Shown here in pieces: positions 1 to 6,214 of a stretch of 9,552 nucleotides of DNA (position 1 is the stretch's first letter; every line of letters begins with the position of its first letter). The DNA is from Chlamydiota bacterium (GTDB lineage Bacteria; Chlamydiota; Chlamydiia; Chlamydiales; JAJFMI01): NCBI GenBank assembly GCA_021772235.1, contig JAJFMI010000015.1:1-9552 (forward strand). Direction: 5' to 3'. The notes beneath the pieces are model-generated. The model had not been told where the DNA came from and did not search any database. It worked only from the letters and a program-made list of their open reading frames with translations. A program made the translations under genes and the position numbers.

Positions 1-515
1 TCACCTCTATGACGAAATTGAAGAGATAAACAACGCTTAGCTTCTACATCATTAGGCCTCAATCGAAGAATGCTCTTTAAAACAGAAATTAGTTTTTCAA
101 CCGGGAAATTTGCTTCATTGTATAATCCAAGCTCTCTTCTCGCGTTTTGAACTTGTATCAGTAGTCCGCAATATTCGAGTTTAGCTTCTACATCAAGTGG
201 ATTTTTCTCCATAAGTTGATATAAGAGCCGCAGCCGCTCAGTTGCAGAAATAGGATCCTCAGGACGGTTTTTTTTCAACTCTCTTTGCAAAGCCATTTCT
301 TCTGAAGACAATCCTGGAAACTTTTGGAGTATCCACCTGATTCTCTCCTCCTTATTTTTTGGAGGGGGTAGTAGAGTTGGCCTCTCCAATCCATTTGCAC
401 CTTCATTTCGAATGCGGTCTAAAACCCCTCCTAATCGCTCTAGAAGATTTTCTTGATCAGGCTGATTTTGGTAAACCTCCTCATTTTGAGGGGCTTGTGG
501 TCGTATTGGATCCAT
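1..515 (-). CDS. Helical-repeat (TPR-like) protein, N-terminal part only
   Basis: An uninterrupted frame of 171 codons starts at the ATG at 513-515 and is still open at the left edge, so the C-terminus is missing. A weak TAGGA lies 6 bases before the ATG. The first 60 or so residues are polar, rich in Gln, Asn and Pro, and have no signal peptide. The rest is helical with a repeated pattern: NPLDVEAKLEY near residue 115 and RPNDVEAKRC near residue 160, each after a leucine-rich helix. This resembles TPR helix pairs, though the spacing is 48 residues rather than 34. The DNA for the two DVEAK motifs shares an identical 15-mer (37-51 and 181-195), so the repeats may be an internal duplication. 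TPR-like proteins usually bind other proteins; no partner is visible here. The gene follows the DUF1207 gene on the same strand after 137 bases that hold nothing else recognisable. The frame is certain, the family is tentative. Confidence 0.75.
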   Translation of the reverse strand, partial: MDPIRPQAPQNEEVYQNQPDQENLLERLGGVLDRIRNEGANGLERPTLLPPPKNKEERIRWILQKFPGLSSEEMALQRELKKNRPEDPISATERLRLLYQLMEKNPLDVEAKLEYCGLLIQVQNARRELGLYNEANFPVEKLISVLKSILRLRPNDVEAKRCLSLQFRHRG

Positions 516-652
516 TTATTTCCTAAATTAAGTTAATGAATACCAATTTTAACTCAAATACGAATAAAGATAAAACAATATATCTGAATAACGAGTTTTT
601 TCCCTTTTCACCCATTACTGAGAAGGAAATCAGAATATATACACTTATTTTT

Positions 653-1849
653 TTAGAAGCCCCAGGAGAGCTTCAAAGCAACATATCCCGTCCGCTTGTT
701 GAAGAACTGCCCTTCAGAATAGCCATTATGATAGAGCGCACCGATCCGAATCTTTCGCCCCACACCCTGCATCTTGGAAAACTCGTAACCGAAAAAGACC
801 GTACTATCAAATTCCCAGTCGTTTTCTTGCCAGTTGCGGAAGTTCACAAAGAAGAGCATGTTGCCATAGAGCTGATGGTAAAAATATTTGTGCTTAAAAA
901 AGCGCATTTCCGAGCCATATTCAACATAAAAAGGATCAATCTTGAAAGAGTCATCGCTATGAAAAACCCAACCAGGACCAAAATAAAAGCGGATCGCATC
1001 AGTTAATTGGCAAGAAGTGAAAAAGTCGATCGCCTCCATACTGGGATTCACACGATCAAAATTGGGATGGTTGAACATAAACTCATCACCAAGATGCGAA
1101 GAGATATGATAGAGACGAAAGCGAAACGCCCATTTATCCACAGCATAAGAGAGCGTTGGACCAATCAAGTAGTCCGTATTGACAAGTTCAGAAAATGCAT
1201 CACCCGTTTGCGCATTCATCTTGAAAACAGACCAGACCCCAGCCGTAATCCCAAATTGTAAATCACCATGCCACTTCCAAACATCAAACCAGCGAAAAAT
1301 TGGAAAGTCATCACCATAGGAGACTGCAATTGCTTTTGCACCTAGGAAATCACCCCAACGATAAGAGACAGAGTACATCGGTTCCCACGGATCTCCAAGG
1401 ATTGGCTGAAAAAGCACCGTATTTTGTGGAAACCAGACACCATGCAATTGCGTGCGAACAGTAGTCTCCTCGATTTCAAGCTTGATATCAGCAGGCAACA
1501 CTTCTGCCGACTCAACAGACTCCACCTCAGGAACCTCTTGAACAAAACTAATAATACTATTCTTCAACATGATGTTATCAGGAAGATTATAGAGAATTAC
1601 CTTGCGATCATTTACGTAGACAAGAACATGCATCTCATAATAAGTCGCATCAATCATCGCCTGAATATACCCTTCTAAATAAGCATCGCTCTGCTCATCA
1701 AGATGCTCTTGGGGAACACTATCTGTACGCGAGAAAGAACCATTCCTCCCATTCACAAGAGAAATGACCTCTCCCTCCTTCAGATCAAGGATAGGAAGAG
1801 AAGCTGAAACAGCTACAGTTAATAATAAAACAAAACCAATTCGTCGCAT
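653..1849 (-). CDS. Exported BON-like / DUF1207 outer-membrane-type protein
   Basis: Full-length protein of 398 residues. Residues 1-18 look like a Sec signal peptide (Arg-Arg, then a Leu/Val core ending in Ala-Ser-Ala-Ser). Residues about 55-118 resemble a BON domain: a VLVYVNDRKVILYNLP strand pair, then a helix ending VPEVESVES, the usual BON 'VpGV..V' ending. From about residue 135 the protein matches DUF1207 as I remember it: WFPQNTVLFQPILGDPWEP, then GDLQFGITAGVWSVFKM, NTDYLIGP and the diagnostic RLYHISSHLGDEF near 246-257. The C-terminal half alternates aromatic and polar residues and ends in Phe (SWGF), as outer-membrane beta-barrels do. Known for the family: envelope protein of unknown function. 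Inferred: outer-membrane barrel with a periplasmic BON module. ATG at 1847-1849 is chosen because the signal peptide begins there; no Shine-Dalgarno is evident. Confidence 0.88.
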   Translation of the reverse strand: MRRIGFVLLLTVAVSASLPILDLKEGEVISLVNGRNGSFSRTDSVPQEHLDEQSDAYLEGYIQAMIDATYYEMHVLVYVNDRKVILYNLPDNIMLKNSIISFVQEVPEVESVESAEVLPADIKLEIEETTVRTQLHGVWFPQNTVLFQPILGDPWEPMYSVSYRWGDFLGAKAIAVSYGDDFPIFRWFDVWKWHGDLQFGITAGVWSVFKMNAQTGDAFSELVNTDYLIGPTLSYAVDKWAFRFRLYHISSHLGDEFMFNHPNFDRVNPSMEAIDFFTSCQLTDAIRFYFGPGWVFHSDDSFKIDPFYVEYGSEMRFFKHKYFYHQLYGNMLFFVNFRNWQENDWEFDSTVFFGYEFSKMQGVGRKIRIGALYHNGYSEGQFFNKRTGYVALKLSWGF

Positions 1850-1874
1850 ATAATTATACTATTGTACAATTTTT

Positions 1875-1904
1875 TGTATACTTTGATTTATATTTTTTAT
1901 GCAA
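1875..1904 (-). promoter_or_regulatory. Candidate promoter for the DUF1207 gene
   Basis: On the minus strand TTGCAT (1899-1904) is followed after 18 bases by TATACA (1875-1880), close to the sigma70-type consensus. This gives a leader of roughly 20 bases before the ATG at 1849. The 101-bp gap to the divergent methyltransferase gene is very AT-rich, so chance matches are likely. I could not find a well-spaced promoter for the plus-strand gene. Confidence 0.3.
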
Positions 1905-1950
1905 AAAAAATTTCTAGAACCAAAAAGAAACAAAGGTTAAACTAAAACAC

Positions 1951-2901
1951 ATGGAATCAGAACCTTGCACACTAGAATTTACAAAAGACCAAGAAGGTAA
2001 AGAACTGCTACTTAAGGACGGAAAATTTCAAGTCATGATGGAGTGGGAGCGTCCTTACATGGAAGCGTGTGTTGAAGCATTAAATCCTACAGGCAGTGTC
2101 TTAGAAATAGGATTTGGCTGTGGATATAGCGCAAACAAATTTCAAACCTATCCCATTGATTCCCACACCATTATCGAGTACCACCCCACCGTAATCGCTC
2201 AAGCAAAAACATGGGCAGAAAAACACCTCAACGTCACCCTTATTCATGATACATGGCAAAATGCTCTAAAAAACCTCGGAATTTTTGATACCATATTTTT
2301 TGACGACTATCCCTTAGAAAGTGAAAAAGAAGTAGCGGCAATGAAAAAAGACCAAACGCGCGCTATCCCTATCTTATCTAATGGTAAAAACCTCCTCTCC
2401 ACAGTAAACACCCAGTTCACAGAACTGCAAACCCAAGCTTACTCCGACCAAGACCTCGATTTTTTCTTCACTAAAATGTCCAAAAACCGCCTCGTCGACC
2501 CCGCACACTTCCTGAAATTCTTTACCGATCTGCTAGGACGCAAGCAAATTACCTCCGACCAATACACCCAAATTCTTGATCGCCTCATAAAAGAAGAACT
2601 CATAACAGCAGATTCTCAAAGTGAATACCAACAAGAACCCTGCCCATTCCGCTCCTCTCACGACCGCTTCTTCACCTTCCTTAAATTGTGCCTCGATCAC
2701 CACACCCACAAAGGCTCAAAAATTTCCTGCTTTCTTGAAGACCCCACAAGCAAGTTCAACGACCCCAAATTCACAAAAGCGATCATCGAAAACCCCCACC
2801 TCCACTACGAAGAAAAACGCATCCCCATCACACCCTCCCCCAACTGCTCCTACTATAAAGCAAATGAAGCTCTCGTTATTACAATAACCAGACTTGATTA
2901 G
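1951..2901 (+). CDS. GAMT-like SAM-dependent N-methyltransferase with internal insert
   Basis: A 316-residue class I SAM methyltransferase closest to the guanidinoacetate/arginine N-methyltransferase group. Residues 28-37 (VMMEWERPYM) match the family's N-terminal substrate-site helix. VLEIGFGCG (50-58) is the SAM-binding loop, Glu76 in HTIIEYHP is the ribose-binding acid, and FFDDYPL (116-122) matches the family's 'YDTYPL' active-site strand. The C-terminal PSPNCSYY (295-302) matches the 'PPADCRYY' end of animal GAMT. GAMT proteins are about 235 residues; the extra length lies between about residues 124 and 235 as a polar, helical insert. Cytoplasmic, no signal peptide. The substrate cannot be told from sequence: guanidinoacetate, a protein arginine or another guanidino compound. 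The start at 1951 has only a distant AAAGG. The second half uses many more C-ending codons than the first. Confidence 0.8.
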   Translation: MESEPCTLEFTKDQEGKELLLKDGKFQVMMEWERPYMEACVEALNPTGSVLEIGFGCGYSANKFQTYPIDSHTIIEYHPTVIAQAKTWAEKHLNVTLIHDTWQNALKNLGIFDTIFFDDYPLESEKEVAAMKKDQTRAIPILSNGKNLLSTVNTQFTELQTQAYSDQDLDFFFTKMSKNRLVDPAHFLKFFTDLLGRKQITSDQYTQILDRLIKEELITADSQSEYQQEPCPFRSSHDRFFTFLKLCLDHHTHKGSKISCFLEDPTSKFNDPKFTKAIIENPHLHYEEKRIPITPSPNCSYYKANEALVITITRLD

Positions 2902-2922
2902 GAAACACATTCACGTTATCAT
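2894..2922 (+). promoter_or_regulatory. tRNA promoter
   Basis: TTGATT (2894-2899), a 17-base spacer and TATCAT (2917-2922) form a good sigma70-type promoter. The predicted start, about 2929, is three bases before the mature tRNA at 2932. The -35 box overlaps the stop codon of the methyltransferase gene, so the tRNA can be transcribed alone. Confidence 0.55.
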
Positions 2923-2931
2923 TACCCATTC

Positions 2932-3005
<74 letters not shown>

Positions 3006-3171
3006 ATCGTTAAGTCTCAGCAGGAAAAACTGGCACAGAAAGCTGCAATCTTCGCATTTGCCTTCCTTGTCCGGCTCCCCTTGGAGCCGCACTGCGTCAG
3101 TTAAATGCAAATCTTACTGCTTTCTGACCAATTTTCCTGTGCGGATACTTAACTCTTGGGGCAACCCCATC
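3006..3171 (+). repeat. Tandem fold-back unit 1, directly behind the tRNA
   Basis: A near-palindromic unit. Paired arms, from outside in: TTGCCCCAA (2998-3006, including the tRNA 3' strand) with 3156-3164; GTTAAGT (3009-3015) with 3147-3153; CAGGAAAA (3021-3028) with 3132-3139; TGG (3031-3033) with CCA (3128-3130); CAGAAAGC (3036-3043) with 3119-3126; TTCGCATTT (3051-3059) with 3103-3111, one mismatch; and CGGCTCC (3072-3078) with GGAGCCG (3083-3089) around a CCTT loop. Positions 3041-3171 align without gaps to 3200-3330, 100 of 131 identical by hand count. No long ORF is present. It may be an RNA structure, a mobile fold-back element or a repeat born from tRNA-locus duplication. Strand is nominal because the unit is nearly symmetrical. 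Confidence 0.8.
3157..3169 (+). other. Boundary mini-hairpin resembling a collapsed tRNA acceptor (copy 1)
   Basis: TGGGGCAACCCCA forms a 5-bp hairpin with a CAA loop. It equals the tRNA's first seven bases (GGGGCAA) joined to its last five (CCCCA). It lies exactly where unit 1 meets unit 2, and the next bases (TC) recall the ATC that follows the real tRNA. The tRNA origin is an inference. Confidence 0.5.
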
Positions 3172-3330
3172 TAGTTCCTTCAGGAAATATTGAATAAAAA
3201 ATTGCAATCTTTGACTTTGCCCTCCTTGCACAGCTCCTCTTGGAGCTGCACGGCGTCACTTAAAGCCAAATCTCACCCCTCCCTCCCCAATTTCTCAGTG
3301 CGCTAACCTAATTCCTGGGGCAACCCCATC
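3172..3330 (+). repeat. Tandem fold-back unit 2
   Basis: Second copy, 159 bases downstream of unit 1. The inner stems persist despite sequence change: TTTGACTTT (3210-3218) with AAAGCCAAA (3262-3270), one mismatch, and CAGCTCC (3231-3237) with GGAGCTG (3242-3248) around a TCTT loop. Two base pairs differ from unit 1 by changes on both sides (G-C to A-T in the apical stem, A-T to C-G in the middle stem). The outer arms are more decayed than in unit 1: CAGGAAAT at 3181-3188 pairs only partly with 3288-3298. The remaining 100 bases to the next ORF (3331-3430) show no gene and no convincing terminator. Confidence 0.75.
3316..3328 (+). other. Boundary mini-hairpin resembling a collapsed tRNA acceptor (copy 2)
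   Basis: Identical to the 3157-3169 copy (the shared string is 15 bases, TGGGGCAACCCCATC, at 3157-3171 and 3316-3330) and closes unit 2. It is the best conserved part of the tandem repeat, although the bases just before it have diverged. A short T run (3334-3338) follows, so weak terminator activity is possible. Confidence 0.5.
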
Positions 3331-3430
3331 AACTTTTTCGCGTTACGCTTCTCGGCTGTTTTTTTAGATCACTAATTTATTTGAACAATTTATAGGACTA
3401 TACACCAGTATCTATTAACTTAAATCAACT

Positions 3431-3676
3431 TTAAAGATGAGTAGTGGTTTCAAAAATCCAGTCAGATAGAGTATCTAAAACTACTGGTGCAATAGTTTCT
3501 TCAATGTTTCCATACTCTAAAATAGATCCAGATTCACAAGTTTGAAAAAAATGGTTCAGCTGTGGAAATTCAATAATTTTATAGTTTCGATTCCCAGCCT
3601 TTTCAAGGATTATGCCGATGAGAGGAAGGTTTAATTTTGGATGATAGATTCTGACCTGCTCCCAATTTTTGTCCAA
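3431..3676 (-). CDS. Small hypothetical protein, TTG start
   Basis: An 81-residue frame with no family I recognise. Composition is protein-like: hydrophobic strands such as LPLIGIILEKAG alternate with charged segments, and it ends APVVLDTLSDWIFETTTHL. It has no signal peptide or membrane span. The start would be TTG at 3674-3676, directly after an in-frame TAA, with AAAGG four bases before it, which is rather close. The frame contains no ATG, so it may be a genuine TTG-started gene or the remains of a longer one. It lies alone between the tandem repeats and the divergent rlmN gene. Confidence 0.4.
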   Translation of the reverse strand: MDKNWEQVRIYHPKLNLPLIGIILEKAGNRNYKIIEFPQLNHFFQTCESGSILEYGNIEETIAPVVLDTLSDWIFETTTHL

Positions 3677-3715
3677 TTATCCTTTACGACAACACAAACT
3701 CTATTTCACAGAGAA

Positions 3716-3744
3716 TGGACTTTAACTCAAAAATTCCTCATAAT
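3716..3744 (+). promoter_or_regulatory. Candidate rlmN promoter
   Basis: TGGACT (3716-3721), 17 bases, then CATAAT (3739-3744) gives a predicted start near 3751 and a leader of about 30 bases before the rlmN ATG. The -10 is good, the -35 is moderate. Confidence 0.35.
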
Positions 3745-3757
3745 AACCTCTATTGGA

Positions 3758-3773
3758 TGATAGGTTCCTATCA
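3758..3773. promoter_or_regulatory. Palindrome in the rlmN leader
   Basis: TGATAGG and CCTATCA are perfect 7-base arms around TT, ending seven bases before the rlmN start codon and just after the predicted transcription start. It could be a repressor half-site pair, or in RNA a 6-bp hairpin with a GTTC loop that hinders initiation. No Shine-Dalgarno lies between it and the ATG. Confidence 0.4.
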
Positions 3774-3780
3774 ATAATTT

Positions 3781-4905
3781 ATGAAAAATCAACTTTTAAA
3801 TATTTTACCGGACGAAAAAAACCTACCTAACGCTCTCGATTTATCAGTCGATGAATGGAAAAGCTGGCTTTGTGATCGGGGATTGCCTGCATTTTCTGCC
3901 AAGCAGGTTGTTCAATGGATTCATCAAAAAGGGGTTCTTGACCCAGAAAAACACTCAAATCTTTCTAAGTCTGTTCGCGAAACTCTTTATAAAGAATTTT
4001 CTTGGGAAGTTCCGAAAATAAACTCCCATCTTATTTCCGTAGATGCAAGCGAAAAATTTCTATTAGAAACACACGATGGCCATCTATTTGAAATGGTGCT
4101 TATGCCCTATGATAATCGAGTCACTCTCTGCATTAGCAGCCAAGTGGGATGTCGCATGGGTTGCACATTTTGCCAGACAGGAAAGATGGGTCTCAAGCGC
4201 AACTTAACTTCGGGAGAAATCCTCTCCCAACTTCACATTGCGCGGGAGAATTTGCAAGATCGCAGAATTACCAATGTGGTGTTTATGGGAATGGGCGAAC
4301 CGCTTGATAATTACGATGAAGTTGTCAAAGCCTGCAGGCTTATGGTTGATAAAAATGGCTGGGGACTCTCGATGCATCGAGTGACCGTTTCTACTTCAGG
4401 AGTCGTTCCGTATATCCAAAAGCTTGGAAAAGAACTTCCTGTTAGATTAGCCATTTCACTGCATGAAGCGGATGACAATAAACGTAGTCAAATGATGCCT
4501 GTCAACAGAAAATACCCTTTGGCAGAACTGAAAAAAGCACTACTCGAATACCCCGCTCATAAACGCTATGGAATCACTATTGAGTACGTAATTATTGAAG
4601 GAAAAAACGATTCTATTGAAGAAGCAAAAAAACTTGTTAAATATCTCTCGGGACTCAAAGTAAAGGTCAATTTGATCCCTATCAATCACTTTCCTGGAAT
4701 TGAGATGAAACCCTCTACGGCTAGCGGCCTTCGTCGCTTTCAAAAATATCTTAGCGACAGGTCAATTCCCGCGCCAATACGCTATAGCAGAGGACAAGAT
4801 ATCAGTGGGGGCTGCGGGCAGCTAGCTGCAAAACACGAGAGTGAACTTGCAATGGATCCCCGTGTTCTCCATAAAAATCGCCGTCGAATAGACCGATCAA
4901 TTTAG
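3781..4905 (+). CDS. rlmN: RlmN, dual-specificity 23S rRNA / tRNA adenosine-C2 methyltransferase
   Basis: Complete 374-residue radical-SAM enzyme. The family makes m2A at 23S rRNA A2503, and in E. coli also m2A37 in some tRNAs, tuning ribosome fidelity in the cytoplasm. The N-terminal region (about 17-75, FSAKQVVQWIHQKGV) is the RNA-binding accessory domain. Cys124, Cys128 and Cys131 in GCRMGCTFC bind the 4Fe-4S cluster. Cys117 and Cys345 (in GGCGQL) are the two methyl-transfer/resolving cysteines, matching E. coli C118 and C355. MGEPLDN (171-177) is the SAM-binding GEP motif; RLAISLHE (222-229) and VNLIPINHFPG (296-306) are also typical. Length is normal. The ATG at 3781 has no Shine-Dalgarno, but the downstream sequence fits RlmN N-termini. 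The stop overlaps the convergent hydrolase gene by 9 bases, so no terminator separates them. Confidence 0.97.
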   Translation: MKNQLLNILPDEKNLPNALDLSVDEWKSWLCDRGLPAFSAKQVVQWIHQKGVLDPEKHSNLSKSVRETLYKEFSWEVPKINSHLISVDASEKFLLETHDGHLFEMVLMPYDNRVTLCISSQVGCRMGCTFCQTGKMGLKRNLTSGEILSQLHIARENLQDRRITNVVFMGMGEPLDNYDEVVKACRLMVDKNGWGLSMHRVTVSTSGVVPYIQKLGKELPVRLAISLHEADDNKRSQMMPVNRKYPLAELKKALLEYPAHKRYGITIEYVIIEGKNDSIEEAKKLVKYLSGLKVKVNLIPINHFPGIEMKPSTASGLRRFQKYLSDRSIPAPIRYSRGQDISGGCGQLAAKHESELAMDPRVLHKNRRRIDRSI

Positions 4906-5650
4906 AGCAGATGAAACATCGTGCATTTCCTGCTTACCCTCTATATGCATTTTTTTTATCCTCTTTGCATTCAAATCAAATTTGTTGAGGTCTACAAATT
5001 GTATGGCTTGATTTGCATAAGACTTATAAAAATACTCTTTCGTCTGCTGGTTTTTTACAGATGTCAGCAAGGTATAATCAAAAGAGAGTTTTCCTTGTGA
5101 CTTTTCACGAACCGCTCCAAGCGGAATGTCAAATTGGTTCAAAATATGAAAGGTCTGCGCCACTGCTTCTAAAGAATTTTTCGGTGGAAGTGAAGCAGCT
5201 GAAAAAAGTGCTGCTTGAATGAACCTTGACGGAGGTGTAAAATCACCAGGAAGACCAAGCATTCCACTTCCCTGACCAAAAGACTCCAACTTCAAATTTT
5301 CAAGCTGCAATGATGTGACATTGAATGGAGATAAATTTATGTAGTTGGCAAGGTTCGTTAGGTGCCAATCAAAATTAGGCGAGTTGGTAATCACTCCTAG
5401 CTTGTTTTCATAGACGACCAATTTTTCTCCTAATGGTTCTATGACAATGCTCTTACCCGATGAATCATAAACAATATAATGCATGGGAGGAGGCGCCGCT
5501 CCCCAATTTTTTAAAATTGTCGGCGCAATAATAACTGAACTTAGCGCTTCTTTTACTTCTTCAATGGTAGCAAATTGAGTCAGGATCCAATTGGGAAAAT
5601 CAATGGGAGATAGCGCTTTTTTTTGATTCTCTTTTGTCACAGTCGTATAG

Positions 5651-5675
5651 CTAGTGTCTAGTCCCAAAAGTTCTT
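5651..5675 (+). repeat. Left inverted repeat of the MITE (with CTAG target)
   Basis: Begins with CTAG target bases (TA at 5652-5653 is the duplicated pair), then GTGTCTAGTCCCAAAAGTTC and TT. It is the exact reverse complement of 5791-5815 over all 25 bases. Confidence 0.93.
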
Positions 5676-5812
5676 TACCTAAAACTACGCGAAATCTCTC
5701 GCGGTTGGGCTATTGTAAATCGCTCAATATTAATAATATGGATCGATTTAAAATAGTTCAACCCCGTGGATTTGGCGCCGTTTTAGGCTGAAGAACTTTT
5801 GGGACTAGACAC
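5654..5812. mobile_element. MITE-like fold-back element, IS630/Tc1-mariner type
   Basis: A 159-bp element with perfect inverted ends (5651-5675 with 5791-5815, including the palindromic CTAG target). The arms continue inward imperfectly: CCTAAAAC at 5678-5685 pairs with 5781-5787 and neighbours, and 5703-5722 pairs with 5744-5763 with three mismatches, so nearly the whole element is one fold-back around an AT-rich centre. No transposase is encoded, so it would need one in trans. IS630-family elements are known to prefer CTAG and to duplicate TA, which fits the TA at 5652-5653 and 5813-5814. A 4-bp CTAG duplication (element 5655-5811) reads the same and cannot be excluded. The family assignment rests on target site and termini only. 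Confidence 0.85.
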
Positions 5813-5815
5813 TAG
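5791..5815 (-). repeat. Right inverted repeat of the MITE (with CTAG target)
   Basis: Reads AAGAACTTTTGGGACTAGAC then ACTAG, a perfect reverse complement of 5651-5675. It supplies the in-frame TAG (5805-5807, minus strand) that truncates the hydrolase. Confidence 0.93.
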
Positions 5816-6185
5816 CGTATCCAGGGAAATAAAATGCTGCAGCTACGAGCCCTTTTTCATTCACCCCATCCATCAAAACAGCATCCTCAAAACAGTAGAT
5901 ACCTGCTGCTGCATATTTTGATTCGTATGAGAGCCCTTTTCCAAGAGGTGTTTTGCCAACAAAAGCAAATTTTCTAGGGACAACAGCAACGCTCATATCA
6001 AGCGGCACACCAAACTCTACTGTTCGTCCATTCACCTTTGTCATATCTTCTGCCAAGATTTGCACTCCTGTGCATGCTAATAACTGGATAGTGCTTAAAG
6101 TGGAAATGAGTGAAAAAATAAAAGACTTCATAAGTTACGATTCCCTAAAGGCTGTTCAGTTTACTAATAGCATGAACAATTCAAA

Positions 6186-6214
6186 GTTAGAAGCGAATTT
6201 TTATTTGCTGTCAA
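6186..6214 (-). promoter_or_regulatory. Candidate promoter of the amide hydrolase gene
   Basis: On the minus strand a consensus TTGACA (6209-6214) lies inside the last codons of the sulfotransferase-like gene, followed after 17 bases by TCTAAC (6186-6191, four of six consensus bases). This would give a leader of about 48 bases, with a weak AGGG before the ATG at 6131. Read-through from the upstream gene is equally possible, since the two are only 69 bases apart. Confidence 0.4.

Larger units (their letters stand above)
4897..6131 (-). pseudogene. Linear amide C-N hydrolase (choloylglycine hydrolase family), split by a MITE
   Basis: Two same-strand pieces form one gene. The N-part (5816-6131) has a signal peptide ending LLAC; Cys20 would be the N-terminal nucleophile of an Ntn hydrolase, followed by the family's GRTVEFG. 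The C-part (4897-5650) carries ITNSPNFDWHL (conserved Asn region), GLPGDFTPPSRFIQAA (near-diagnostic) and FDIPLGAVR. The family hydrolyses linear amides such as conjugated bile salts or penicillin V; the substrate is unknown here. The MITE at 5654-5812 adds 161 bases with the target duplication, shifts frame and brings a TAG at 5805-5807. Removing it and one TA rejoins GGA TAC GCT AGC TAT ACG (GYASYT) to give 357 codons with no other defect. Only a 106-residue secreted stub plus two added residues should be made. The minus-strand C-part can be read from a TTG inside the MITE end, but without signal peptide or Cys20 it would be inactive. Confidence 0.9.

Noticed and set aside
536..1006. Plus-strand 156-codon ORF
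   Set aside because: It lies mostly antisense to the DUF1207 gene, whose minus-strand protein has a signal peptide and family motifs; the plus-strand product has none.
2621..2887. Second plus-strand ORF inside the methyltransferase gene
   Set aside because: Its Thr/Pro/Ser-rich product is the result of the C-rich composition of the real frame.
3006..3330. CRISPR array
   Set aside because: There are only two units of about 159 bases with diverged interiors, and no short repeat-spacer pattern or cas gene.
3338..3362. Intrinsic terminator before the T run at 3358-3365
   Set aside because: The only hairpin is GCG-TTA-CGC, too weak and 12 or more bases from the T tract.
4897..5667. A separate gene starting at TTG 5665-5667 on the minus strand
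   Set aside because: The start lies inside the MITE end and the protein lacks the catalytic Cys; it is the downstream half of the broken hydrolase.
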